Of a DNA stretch of 64,000 nt, positions 32,789-41,500 are shown one piece after another; within the stretch, counting starts at the first letter, position 1; every line of letters starts with the position of its first letter. The DNA is from an uncultured Clostridia bacterium (GTDB taxonomy: Bacteria; Bacillota; Clostridia; Christensenellales; Borkfalkiaceae), in NCBI GenBank assembly GCA_949878885.1, contig CATLBN010000008.1:1-64000 (forward strand), written 5' to 3'. The notes beneath the pieces are model-generated. The model saw nothing but the letters and a program-made list of their open reading frames with translations. It was not told where the DNA came from and ran no database searches. The position numbers were made by a program, and so were the translations under genes.

Positions 32789-34069
32789 ATGAACGTACTT
32801 GTAATAGGTAACGGCGGAAGGGAGCATACAATCCTTCTCGCTTTAAAAAAAAGCAAACGCATAAAAAAATTATACTGTATGAAGGGCAACGCAGGCACGG
32901 CTGAAATTGCCGAAAACGTAGACGTTGATTATATGAATATTCAAGCGGTAAAAAACTACGTTTCCGAACATCCCGAAATAGACTATATAGTAGTAACGCC
33001 CGACGACCCTCTGGCTATAGGTCTTGTTGACGAATTGGAGGCAATGGGCAAGCGCTGTTTTGGACCGAGCAAGCGCGCCGCAGAGATAGAATCAAGTAAG
33101 GCGTTTGCAAAAAATCTTATGAAAAAGTACGGCATTCCTACGGCGGAATCCGAAGTTTTCGACAGTTACGACAAAGCTTTGGAGTATGTTCGCAGAAAAG
33201 GCGCTCCCATAGTTTTAAAGGCCGACGGGCTTGCTTTGGGTAAGGGCGTGCTTGTGTGCGAAAATCTCAAACAGGCGGAAGAAGGCTTAAAGGAGATTAT
33301 GCTGGATAAAGCGTTCGGCGCCGCAGGCAATAAAATAGTTATAGAAGAATATTTAAAAGGTTTAAAATACGCCCCCGGGGAGGAAGTTTCGGTATTGGCG
33401 TTTACAGACGGCAAAACCATAGTTCCAATGATAACCTCGTGCGACCATAAGCGTGCGGAAGATAAAGACAAAGGCTTGAATACGGGCGGTATGGGAACGT
33501 TTTCTCCCTGCCCGTTTTGGACTGAACAGCTTGAAAAAGAAGTTTACGAAAAAATTATGCTTCCTACGTTAAACGCAATGAACGCAGAAGGCAGAACGTT
33601 TAAAGGCTGTTTGTATTTCGGACTTATGCGTACGGACAGCGGTATGAAAGTTGTCGAATACAATTCGCGTTTCGGCGACCCTGAAACTCAGGTTGTTCTG
33701 CCTATGCTTAAAACCGATTTGCTTGATATATTCGAAGCGGTTACCGACGAAAGGCTTTCGGATATAAAAATAGAATGGGAGAGCGGTGCGTGTGTCTGCG
33801 TTGTTCTTGCCAGCGGAGGGTATCCGCTCGGTTATTTAAAAGGTAAGGAAATTACTATCGGAGAAATAAAAGACGCGCAGATTATACACGCCGGCACAGC
33901 GTTAAAAGACGGTAAGCTTGTTACAAACGGCGGCAGGGTTTTGGGCGTGGTTGCAAAGGGCGCAACGGTTGAAGACGCGCGCAAAAAAGCTTATAAAGCG
34001 GTTGAGAATATAAGCTGGGAAAATATGCATTACCGCAAAGATATAGGAATAAAATACCGCGAAGGTTAA
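32789..34069 (+). CDS. purD: GAR synthetase
   Basis: The 426-residue ATP-grasp ligase joins phosphoribosylamine and glycine. Motifs are VIGNGGREHTI at the N-terminus, KADGLALGKGVLVCEN in the ATP-grasp, MTSCDHKRAEDKDKGLNTGG-like core (residues about 217-235), and EYNSRFGDPETQVVLPML. It lies 33 bases after purH and 22 before purL. Confidence 0.95.
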   Translation: MNVLVIGNGGREHTILLALKKSKRIKKLYCMKGNAGTAEIAENVDVDYMNIQAVKNYVSEHPEIDYIVVTPDDPLAIGLVDELEAMGKRCFGPSKRAAEIESSKAFAKNLMKKYGIPTAESEVFDSYDKALEYVRRKGAPIVLKADGLALGKGVLVCENLKQAEEGLKEIMLDKAFGAAGNKIVIEEYLKGLKYAPGEEVSVLAFTDGKTIVPMITSCDHKRAEDKDKGLNTGGMGTFSPCPFWTEQLEKEVYEKIMLPTLNAMNAEGRTFKGCLYFGLMRTDSGMKVVEYNSRFGDPETQVVLPMLKTDLLDIFEAVTDERLSDIKIEWESGACVCVVLASGGYPLGYLKGKEITIGEIKDAQIIHAGTALKDGKLVTNGGRVLGVVAKGATVEDARKKAYKAVENISWENMHYRKDIGIKYREG

Positions 34070-34091
34070 AACGTCATTTAAGGATAAAAAT

Positions 34092-37000
34092 ATGATTTAC
34101 AGAATTTTCGTTGAGAAAAAAAATAATTTGCAAGCTAAACAAGTTAAAGAAGATATCAAAAATCTTTTAAAAATCGACGTTTCAGACGTTCGGTTACTGC
34201 TTATGTACGATGTGGAAGGATTATCTCGCAATGAGTTTGATTCGGCGGTACCGTGTGTGTTTTCGGAACCTCCCGTGGACAGCGTTTACTATGAAAACGC
34301 CGAAATTCCGCAAGAATACAAAACGTTTGCGGTTGCATATCTTACGGGACAGTACGATCAGCGCGCAGACAGCGCGGCGCAATGCGTTCAGCTGCTTACA
34401 CAAAAGGAGAAGCCGCTTGTTAAATGCGCCAAAATTTACGCGGTTGCAGGAGTATCCGAAGAAGAACTTGAAAAAATCAAACGGCATATAATCAACCCCG
34501 TGGAAAGCGAGGAAGTTTCGCTTGAAAAACCTAATTCTCTTGTGCACGAATCGGTGCAGGCAGACGAGGTTAAAAGCGTTGAAGGCTTTATAAAGTATTC
34601 CGATAAAGAAATAAAAAACTATCACGCGGCTATGGGGCTTGCGATGTCGGTTGAAGATTTGATTTTCGTGCGCGATTATTTTAAAAAGGAAAAGCGCGAC
34701 CCTTCTGAAACGGAAATTAAAGTTATAGATACCTATTGGTCGGACCATTGCCGTCATACAACGTTTGCAACCGAGCTTAAAAAAATACATATTAACAGCA
34801 ATAACGCGCACGTTAAAAACGCGCTTAAACTTTACAACGATTTGTTTGCCGAATTGTATGCAAAACGCAGAGATAAATATCCCTGCCTTATGGACATTGC
34901 AACCATTGCCGTTAAAAAGCTTAAAAAAGACGGGCTTTTGGATAATCTTGACGAATCCGACGAAATTAACGCCTGTTCGATAAAGATTGACGCCACAATA
35001 GACGGCAATCCCGAAAAATATACCGTAATGTTTAAAAACGAAACGCACAACCACCCTACGGAAATTGAACCGTTCGGCGGGGCTGCTACCTGTCTCGGCG
35101 GCGCTATCCGCGACCCGCTTTCCGGCAGAACGTACGTGCTTCAATCTATGCGTATAACAGGGTGTGCCGACCCTACCGAGCCCATTGAAAACACTTTGGC
35201 AGGCAAACTTCCGCAGCGCGTAATTACAAAGACTGCGGCGGCAGGCTTTTCATCATACGGCAACCAAATAGGTTTGGCAACGGGTCAGGTAGATGAAATT
35301 TATCATCCCGGCTATAAAGCAAAGCGACTTGAAACAGGATTTGTGGTAGGCGGCGCAAAGTCGGATATGATATACAGAGAAAAACCCCAAAAGGGCGACG
35401 TGGTTTTGCTTTTGGGCGGAGCTACGGGACGCGACGGCTGCGGCGGAGCTACGGGATCTTCAAAGGCGCACGATAAAAAGTCGGTGCAAACTTGCGGCGC
35501 GGAGGTGCAAAAGGGCAACGCTTTAACCGAACGCAAGCTTCAAAGGCTGTTTTTAAATAAACGCGCAACCACAATGATTAAAAAATGCAACGATTTCGGC
35601 GCGGGCGGAGTTGCGGTTGCAATAGGAGAACTTTCCGACGGGCTTGAAATCAACCTTGATAAGGTGCCCAAAAAGTACGAAGGTCTGTCGGGAACGGAAC
35701 TTGCAATATCCGAATCTCAAGAGAGAATGGCGGTAGTGGTTGCTTCTGCCGACGCAGAAGAATTTATAAAACTTGCCGCGGAAGAAAATCTTTCCGCAAC
35801 GGCAGTTGCAACGGTTACAGACGACAGAAGAATGAAAATGCTTCATCGCGGAAAAGTAATTGTTGACATCTCGCGCGATTTTCTTGATACCAACGGCGTT
35901 AAACAGAGCGCCGTTGCGGAAATAAACGAAAACGTTACTCAATATTTCAACGTTCCTTCAAAGCAGGATTTTGCCGATAAATTAATAAACGTTTTATCGC
36001 AATTAAACGTATGCTCTAAAAAGGGACTTGCGGAAATGTTCGATTCTACAATCGGAGCAAAATCTGTTTATATGCCGTTCGGCGGTAAATATCAGCTTAC
36101 CCCCGTTATTGCAATGGCGGCGCTGTTAACGGGCGGCGAAACCGACGACTGTACGGTTTCCGCTTACGGATATAATCCCGAACTTATGTCTTCGTCGCCG
36201 TTTACGGGAGCAATATATTCTATAATTGCGTCTGTTTCCAAAGTGGTTGCGGCAGGTGCGGATTACAGGGATATAAGACTGTCGCTTCAAGAGTTTTTTA
36301 TGCGCTTGCGCGATGATAAAAAACGCTGGGGCGTACCTCTTGCGGCTCTGTTGGGTGCCTTATATGCTCAAATTAACCTCGGTTTGGGCGCAATAGGCGG
36401 CAAAGACAGTATGAGCGGCTCTTTCGAGGATATCGACGTTCCGCCTACGCTTATATCGTTTGCTTTGGCGCCTTCAAAAGCGTCTAAGCTTATAACTAAC
36501 GTATTAAAAGACACAAACACAAAATTGTATCTTTTGCCCGTTAAAAAGGACGGCGCATTTATACCCGATTTCCAATATCTTAAAAAGCTTTATACCTACG
36601 TTAATCAAGGCATATCACGGGGGCAAATCTCTTTTGCAACCGTAGTTGAAAACGGCGGAGCGGCTGTAGCAGTGGCAAAATCGTGCTTCGGCAACGGTTT
36701 GGGTTTCGAGTTTGCCTGCGACTATTCAACGGCGTTTGAGGAACGGTACGGAGATATAATAGTTGCCGCGCCTTCGGAAGATTTGTTACAGGGACTTGAC
36801 TATATCTTATTGGGTAAAACGTGTGAAAGCGGTTTTACTATGGGTAACGAAAGTTTAAGCGGCGAAAGTGCTTTAGCGGCTTATACGGGCAAACTGAACG
36901 ACGTGTTCCCTGCAACCGCGCCTGCAGAAGGCGAAGCGCCCGACTGCGACTGCCCTATAAAACTTAAATATTCCAATATAGCAACAAAAACCGCAAAGCC

Positions 37001-37793
37001 GCGTGTGTTTATACCGGCATTTCCCGGTACCAACTGCGAACTCGATACTGCGCGTGCATTTAATCTTGCAGGTGCTGAAACGGAGATTTTGGTAATAAAG
37101 AACCGTACGCCTTCGGACATAGAAGAAAGCGTGCAAGCTATTATCAAGGCTATAGACAAAGCAAATATCATAGCGTTCCCCGGAGGATTTTCCGGAGGAG
37201 ACGAACCCGACGGCTCAGGCAAGTTTATTGCAACAACGTTTAATAATCCCGCAATTTCGGATAGAATATACGAGCTGTTAAACCGTCGCGACGGACTTGC
37301 AATAGGCATTTGCAACGGATTTCAGGCGCTGATAAAATTGGGGCTTGTGCCTTACGGAAAGGTTTGTCCGCTTACAGACAATTCGCCTACGCTTACTTAT
37401 AACAATATTACGCGACACGTTTCCACAATGGCGAATATCCGCGTTGCTTCGGTTATAAGTCCTTGGCTTTCGTCTTGCAGGGTGGGCGAAGTATATTCGG
37501 TGCCCGTATCTCACGGCGAAGGAAAAATAGTCGCTCCAAAAGAAGAACTTTTAAAAATGAAGAAGGGCGGACAAATTGCAACGCAGTACGTTGACTTAAA
37601 CGGCAAACCTACAATGCTCAGTCCGTTCAATCCCAACGGCAGCAGTTGGGCGATAGAAGGAATAACTTCTCCCGACGGCAGAGTGTTCGGTAAAATGGGG
37701 CACAGCGAGAGAGTGGGTAAAAATCTTTACAAAAACTTCGACGGCAATTTCGATATGAAAATATTCGAAAGCGGCGTTAAATATTTTAACTGA
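34092..37793 (+). CDS. purL: FGAM synthase, single-chain (clostridial type)
   Basis: The 1233-residue enzyme converts FGAR to FGAM with glutamine. It fuses the synthetase (with TYWSDHCRHTTF, FKNETHNHPTEIEPFGGAATC and GGKDSMSG) to a C-terminal glutaminase with nucleophile Cys in GICNGFQALIKLG and the partner His in SHGEGKI. This is the large form found in many Clostridia and Bacteroidetes, which needs no PurS or PurQ. AAGGA precedes the ATG. It is the last gene of the purine cluster. Confidence 0.95.
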   Translation: MIYRIFVEKKNNLQAKQVKEDIKNLLKIDVSDVRLLLMYDVEGLSRNEFDSAVPCVFSEPPVDSVYYENAEIPQEYKTFAVAYLTGQYDQRADSAAQCVQLLTQKEKPLVKCAKIYAVAGVSEEELEKIKRHIINPVESEEVSLEKPNSLVHESVQADEVKSVEGFIKYSDKEIKNYHAAMGLAMSVEDLIFVRDYFKKEKRDPSETEIKVIDTYWSDHCRHTTFATELKKIHINSNNAHVKNALKLYNDLFAELYAKRRDKYPCLMDIATIAVKKLKKDGLLDNLDESDEINACSIKIDATIDGNPEKYTVMFKNETHNHPTEIEPFGGAATCLGGAIRDPLSGRTYVLQSMRITGCADPTEPIENTLAGKLPQRVITKTAAAGFSSYGNQIGLATGQVDEIYHPGYKAKRLETGFVVGGAKSDMIYREKPQKGDVVLLLGGATGRDGCGGATGSSKAHDKKSVQTCGAEVQKGNALTERKLQRLFLNKRATTMIKKCNDFGAGGVAVAIGELSDGLEINLDKVPKKYEGLSGTELAISESQERMAVVVASADAEEFIKLAAEENLSATAVATVTDDRRMKMLHRGKVIVDISRDFLDTNGVKQSAVAEINENVTQYFNVPSKQDFADKLINVLSQLNVCSKKGLAEMFDSTIGAKSVYMPFGGKYQLTPVIAMAALLTGGETDDCTVSAYGYNPELMSSSPFTGAIYSIIASVSKVVAAGADYRDIRLSLQEFFMRLRDDKKRWGVPLAALLGALYAQINLGLGAIGGKDSMSGSFEDIDVPPTLISFALAPSKASKLITNVLKDTNTKLYLLPVKKDGAFIPDFQYLKKLYTYVNQGISRGQISFATVVENGGAAVAVAKSCFGNGLGFEFACDYSTAFEERYGDIIVAAPSEDLLQGLDYILLGKTCESGFTMGNESLSGESALAAYTGKLNDVFPATAPAEGEAPDCDCPIKLKYSNIATKTAKPRVFIPAFPGTNCELDTARAFNLAGAETEILVIKNRTPSDIEESVQAIIKAIDKANIIAFPGGFSGGDEPDGSGKFIATTFNNPAISDRIYELLNRRDGLAIGICNGFQALIKLGLVPYGKVCPLTDNSPTLTYNNITRHVSTMANIRVASVISPWLSSCRVGEVYSVPVSHGEGKIVAPKEELLKMKKGGQIATQYVDLNGKPTMLSPFNPNGSSWAIEGITSPDGRVFGKMGHSERVGKNLYKNFDGNFDMKIFESGVKYFN

Positions 37794-37840
37794 CGGGCTG
37801 TTATCTTAATCGGATAATTGTTTAAAAGGAGCTTTAATTT

Positions 37841-38299
37841 ATGAAGTGTTTATATTGCGGCTGCGAAGACAGTAAAGTTATAGACAGCCGTTCTGCGGAC
37901 GAAGGCAGAACCATCCGCCGCCGCCGCGAGTGCGTAAAGTGCGGCAAGCGTTTTACTACGTACGAAACAATTGAAGATACGCCTGTTTTGGTGGTTAAAT
38001 CAAGCGGACTTCGGCAGGCGTTCGATGCGCAGAAAATTAAAAACGGTATAATAAAATCGTGCGAAAAACGCCCCGTTTCTATGAATGCGATAGACGAAAT
38101 GGTTATGTCTGTCTCCAAACAGGTTTATAATTCTATGGAGCAGGAAATATCCTCTAAAAAAATAGGCGAAATGGTTATGGAGGAGCTTAAAAAATATGAC
38201 GAAGTGGCGTACGTGCGCTACGCCAGCGTATACCGCTCTTTCAAAGACATTTCAAGTTTTATGGACGAGTTGCAAAAACTTATGGATAATAAGCATTAA
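37841..38299 (+). CDS. nrdR: Transcriptional repressor NrdR
   Basis: The 152-residue repressor controls ribonucleotide reductase genes. A zinc ribbon is formed by Cys 3, Cys 6, Cys 31 and Cys 34, followed by an ATP-cone domain (about residues 49-135) with VVKSSGLRQAFDAQKI. AAGGAG precedes the ATG. No NrdR box or reductase gene is seen here. ispG follows 22 bases later, so it may be in one transcript with the isoprenoid gene. Confidence 0.93.
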   Translation: MKCLYCGCEDSKVIDSRSADEGRTIRRRRECVKCGKRFTTYETIEDTPVLVVKSSGLRQAFDAQKIKNGIIKSCEKRPVSMNAIDEMVMSVSKQVYNSMEQEISSKKIGEMVMEELKKYDEVAYVRYASVYRSFKDISSFMDELQKLMDNKH

Positions 38300-38321
38300 A
38301 GTTTTATCGGAGGATTGATTT

Positions 38322-39374
38322 ATGGGCTGTAAAACAATAAAAACCAACGTCGGCGGCGTGCTTATCGGCGGCGGCGAAAGCGTAAAAATTCAGTCTATGT
38401 GTACAACAAAAACTTCCGACGTTGAAAAAACTTTAATGCAGATTTCAACTTTGCAAAACGCGGGCTGCGAAATTATAAGATTGTCGGTTTTGGACGAAGG
38501 TGACGCTTTTGCAATAAAATCAATCAAAAAACACGCCGGTATTCCCATAGTTGCAGACATACATTTTTCTTCTGCGCTTGCCGTTTCGGCAATAGAAAAC
38601 GGAGCGGATAAAGTTCGCATAAATCCCGGAAATATAGGCGGCGAAAATAAAATTAAAGCTGTTGCCGATTGTATAAAAGCCCATAAAATACCCGTACGAG
38701 TAGGCGCCAACACTGGCAGTATAGAAAAAGAATATTTAAACAAGTACGGCGTTTGCGAGCAATCTCTTGTAGAAAGCGCTTTAAAAAGCGTTTCTGCTTT
38801 GGAACGTTGCGGCGTAACCGACATAGTAATTTCGGTTAAATCGTCTTCGGTTCCGCTTACTGTACGGGCGTACAGGTTGCTTGCCGAACGCACCCGTTAT
38901 CCGCTGCACATAGGCGTTACGGAAGCAGGCACCGAAGAAATGGCGGTGGTAAAATCCTCTGCGGCGCTCGGCGCATTGCTTTTGGACGGCATCGGCGATA
39001 CGCTGCGCGTATCTATTACCGACGACCCCGTAAAAGAAGTTATCGCGGCAAAAAGGCTTTTGCGAGCTTTAGGCTTTGATAAAAATTTTGTAAACGTTAT
39101 ATCGTGCCCCACGTGCGGAAGATGTATGTGGAATTCTATGCAAGTTGCCAAAAATGTTGCAAAATACGTAGAAAATTGCAGTAAGCCCCTTAAAATTGCC
39201 GTTATGGGGTGCGTTGTAAACGGACCGGGGGAAGCTAAGGACTGTGATTTGGGTATTGCCGGAGCGCAGGATTACTGCGTTATTTTCAAAAGCGGAGAAA
39301 TTATTAAAAAAGTTGCGGCAGAAGACGCGGAAGCAGAGTTTTTAAAGGAGATTAACGCGCTTATAAATGACTGA
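38322..39374 (+). CDS. ispG: HMBPP synthase (GcpE)
   Basis: The 350-residue iron-sulfur enzyme makes hydroxymethylbutenyl diphosphate in the MEP isoprenoid pathway. The TIM barrel contains KIQSMCTTKTSD, GCEIIRLSV, ADIHFS and RINPGNIG. The cluster cysteines are in ISCPTCGRCMWN and MGCVVNGPGEA. It overlaps the next gene by 8 bases, the same ispG-polC-rimP order as in other Firmicutes. Confidence 0.93.
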   Translation: MGCKTIKTNVGGVLIGGGESVKIQSMCTTKTSDVEKTLMQISTLQNAGCEIIRLSVLDEGDAFAIKSIKKHAGIPIVADIHFSSALAVSAIENGADKVRINPGNIGGENKIKAVADCIKAHKIPVRVGANTGSIEKEYLNKYGVCEQSLVESALKSVSALERCGVTDIVISVKSSSVPLTVRAYRLLAERTRYPLHIGVTEAGTEEMAVVKSSAALGALLLDGIGDTLRVSITDDPVKEVIAAKRLLRALGFDKNFVNVISCPTCGRCMWNSMQVAKNVAKYVENCSKPLKIAVMGCVVNGPGEAKDCDLGIAGAQDYCVIFKSGEIIKKVAAEDAEAEFLKEINALIND

Positions 39375-40902
39375 AAAAATATTAACCGAACTGCGCGCTG
39401 TTTCGGTAAATTTAAAAAACTGTATAATAAGCGGCATAATTTTATATGGAGAGCGCAAATGCGTAATTGTAAATATTACATCGGACTGCGCTTTTACCGA
39501 AGGCGATAAGGCAATGGCGGAGGCGGTTTTAAGAAAATACGTGCCGCAATACTTTGAATGTACGGCTAAAATTTCCAAACTTGCGCCGGACTGCGAAATG
39601 GTTAAGCGTAAAATTAAAGAATTTATTTCAAGCAGTTCCAAAGCTATAGCGGTTACGCTTGACGAAGACGACGTAAAGGTTATTAAAACGGAAGAAGGGT
39701 TTGAATATACCGTTGAAGTAACTCCGTCCCTGTGCCGCTCGGACTTATGCGATAAACTTAATAAAAACCTTAAAAACGTTTTTTGCGGAGAATTTTCGGG
39801 CAAAATGGTTTCGTCGGGCAAAAATTTGGAAAATCTGCAAGTTGAAGAAAAGCCTGACGAAATAGAATTCGAAGTGCCTATACGTACGTTTGAAATAGAA
39901 GATTTTGAAATAATAGAAGGCGATAAAATTCAGAAAACTGCTGTTTATCTTGCCGATTTGAATTTTTCGGCGGAAGAAGTTGTTATTTGCGGAACTATAG
40001 AAAATTTGCGTGAACGCACCTATACAAATAAAAACGGAACAGAAAAGAGTTATCTTTCTATTGCTTTAAACGATTCTACCGCAACGGCGTACATAACATA
40101 TTTTATCAGGCAAAAGACTTCCGAAAAAATAAAAGCGTTAAAAGTTGGCGACAGTATAGTATGTACGGGAACAAACGAAGAATTTAAAGGTGAGCTGCGC
40201 TACACCGCAAAGGTTATTGATTACGGTAAAATTCCAAATGGCTTTGTACCTGAAAAACGTATGTCAAAGTCTGTTCCAAACGTTTATAAGTTTGTAAGCC
40301 CGCAAAAATATTCGGCGGCGGAACAATCCGATATATTTACCGAAAATTATGTTCCCGAATGTTTAAAAGGCAAAACTTTTGTTGTGTTCGATTTGGAAAC
40401 TACGGGTTTGAATTCTTCGCCCGTATCAGGCAATATGGATAAAATTATAGAAATCGGCGCGTACAAAATAACAGACGGCGAAATTTGCGAAAGCTTTTCT
40501 ACGTTTGTAAATCCTGCAAGGCGGCTTTCGGAAGAAATAATAAACATTACGGGAATTACCGAAGAAATGGTTGCGCCTGCACCTAAATACGAAGACGTTA
40601 TGCCTGATTTTTATAAGTTTTGTTACGGAAGCATTTTGGTAGGACACAATCTTGTAGGTTTCGACTATAAATTCGTAGATTATTATTGGTCGCGTTTGGG
40701 TTACATTTTTGACCGTAAGCTTATAGACACGATTCCGCTGTCGCAAGAGCTTTTATATTTATCTAACTACAAACTTAATACGGTAGCCGACAGATTTAAA
40801 ATTACCTTCAACCATCACAGAGCGGTAGACGATGCGTTGGCAACGGCAAAAATTTTTATAGAACTCATCAAAATTAAAAAATCTTTGCCAAAACTTCAAT
40901 AA
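39367..40902 (+). CDS. PolC-like exonuclease lacking PHP and polymerase domains
   Basis: The 511-residue product occupies the polC position but only matches the first part of PolC (normally about 1400 residues). It has the N-terminal domain (about 1-190), an OB fold (about 205-300, KTAVYLADLNFSAEEVVICG ... LKVGDSIVCTGTNEEFKGELRY), and a DnaQ-type 3'-5' exonuclease (about 335-505). All exonuclease metal ligands are present: D342/E344 (FDLETTGL), D433 (GFDYKF), H484 and D488 (HHRAVDDA). There is no HLHT PHP motif and no palm domain; the frame ends cleanly and rimP follows. It may proofread for a separate polymerase or act as a repair nuclease. Confidence 0.8.
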   Translation: MTEKILTELRAVSVNLKNCIISGIILYGERKCVIVNITSDCAFTEGDKAMAEAVLRKYVPQYFECTAKISKLAPDCEMVKRKIKEFISSSSKAIAVTLDEDDVKVIKTEEGFEYTVEVTPSLCRSDLCDKLNKNLKNVFCGEFSGKMVSSGKNLENLQVEEKPDEIEFEVPIRTFEIEDFEIIEGDKIQKTAVYLADLNFSAEEVVICGTIENLRERTYTNKNGTEKSYLSIALNDSTATAYITYFIRQKTSEKIKALKVGDSIVCTGTNEEFKGELRYTAKVIDYGKIPNGFVPEKRMSKSVPNVYKFVSPQKYSAAEQSDIFTENYVPECLKGKTFVVFDLETTGLNSSPVSGNMDKIIEIGAYKITDGEICESFSTFVNPARRLSEEIINITGITEEMVAPAPKYEDVMPDFYKFCYGSILVGHNLVGFDYKFVDYYWSRLGYIFDRKLIDTIPLSQELLYLSNYKLNTVADRFKITFNHHRAVDDALATAKIFIELIKIKKSLPKLQ

Positions 40903-40944
40903 TTTGTAAAAAAGCTTGCAATTTACAAATAAAAGTGTTAGAAT
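40902..40944 (+). promoter_or_regulatory. rimP operon promoter inside an inverted repeat
   Basis: TTGCAA (40916-40921), 17-base spacer, TAGAAT (40939-40944). A perfect 9-bp inverted repeat, ATTTGTAAA (40902-40910) and TTTACAAAT (40922-40930), brackets the -35 box and could be an operator, or a weak terminator of the exonuclease gene. Confidence 0.5.
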
Positions 40945-40950
40945 AATCTC

Positions 40951-41014
40951 AACCTTAATATTTATGTTAAGATTGAGTGCCCGTTAAGAGCACTCAATAC
41001 TTATTTAAAAGACT
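40951..41014 (+). promoter_or_regulatory. rimP leader with two mutually exclusive hairpins
   Basis: ATTGAGTGC (40972-40980) pairs perfectly with GCACTCAAT (40990-40998). Its first part, with TTAAGATTGAG (40967-40977), can instead pair with CTCAACCTTAA (40948-40958; one mismatch), though the first three bases of that arm may lie just before the predicted transcript start. No U-tract follows, so any control is not by simple termination. Confidence 0.45.
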
Positions 41015-41473
41015 ATGCAAATAAAACCAATAACGGAAATTCGTGATTTTTTACAAAACATAGCCGAGCCAATGGGTATAGAAATAGTTGATGCGGAATG
41101 GAACGACAGAGAAGCATCGCTTACGGTGTATATAGAAACGCAGAGCGGCGTTGATTTGGACACTTGCGAAAAATTCCATAACGCAATAATGGAACCTATA
41201 GACGGACTTGACCCAACGTTCGACAAACCTTATACGCTAAACGTTTCCAGCCCGGGGCTGGACAGACCGTTTAAAACTTTAAGAGATTTTGAAAGAAATC
41301 TTGACAAAGAAGTAGAAATAAAGCTTTTTGCACCGTTGCAGGGCAAAAAGTATTTGGAAGGCGTTTTAACTGCTTTTGACGAAAATTCAGTAACGGTTGA
41401 ATGCGGTAAGCAACAAATTAAAATCGCCAAAAACAAAATAGCAAAAATAAACAAAGCTATTAAATTCGAATAA
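41015..41473 (+). CDS. rimP: Ribosome maturation factor RimP
   Basis: The 152-residue protein assists 30S assembly. The N-terminal alpha/beta domain carries IEIVDAEWNDREASLTVYIE and the conserved VSSPGLDRPFKT, and the C-terminal SH3-like barrel begins near KEVEIKLFAPLQGKK. No clear ribosome binding site precedes the ATG. It leads the rimP-nusA-infB operon. Confidence 0.93.
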   Translation: MQIKPITEIRDFLQNIAEPMGIEIVDAEWNDREASLTVYIETQSGVDLDTCEKFHNAIMEPIDGLDPTFDKPYTLNVSSPGLDRPFKTLRDFERNLDKEVEIKLFAPLQGKKYLEGVLTAFDENSVTVECGKQQIKIAKNKIAKINKAIKFE

Positions 41474-41500
41474 TCAACACCAAAAGTTCGGGAGATTAAA

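Noticed and set aside
34221..35144. 307-codon minus-strand ORF inside purL
   Set aside because: It lies wholly within a well-conserved gene on the other strand, has an unnatural residue mix (rich in F, N, V and R) and no ribosome binding site. It is a shadow frame.
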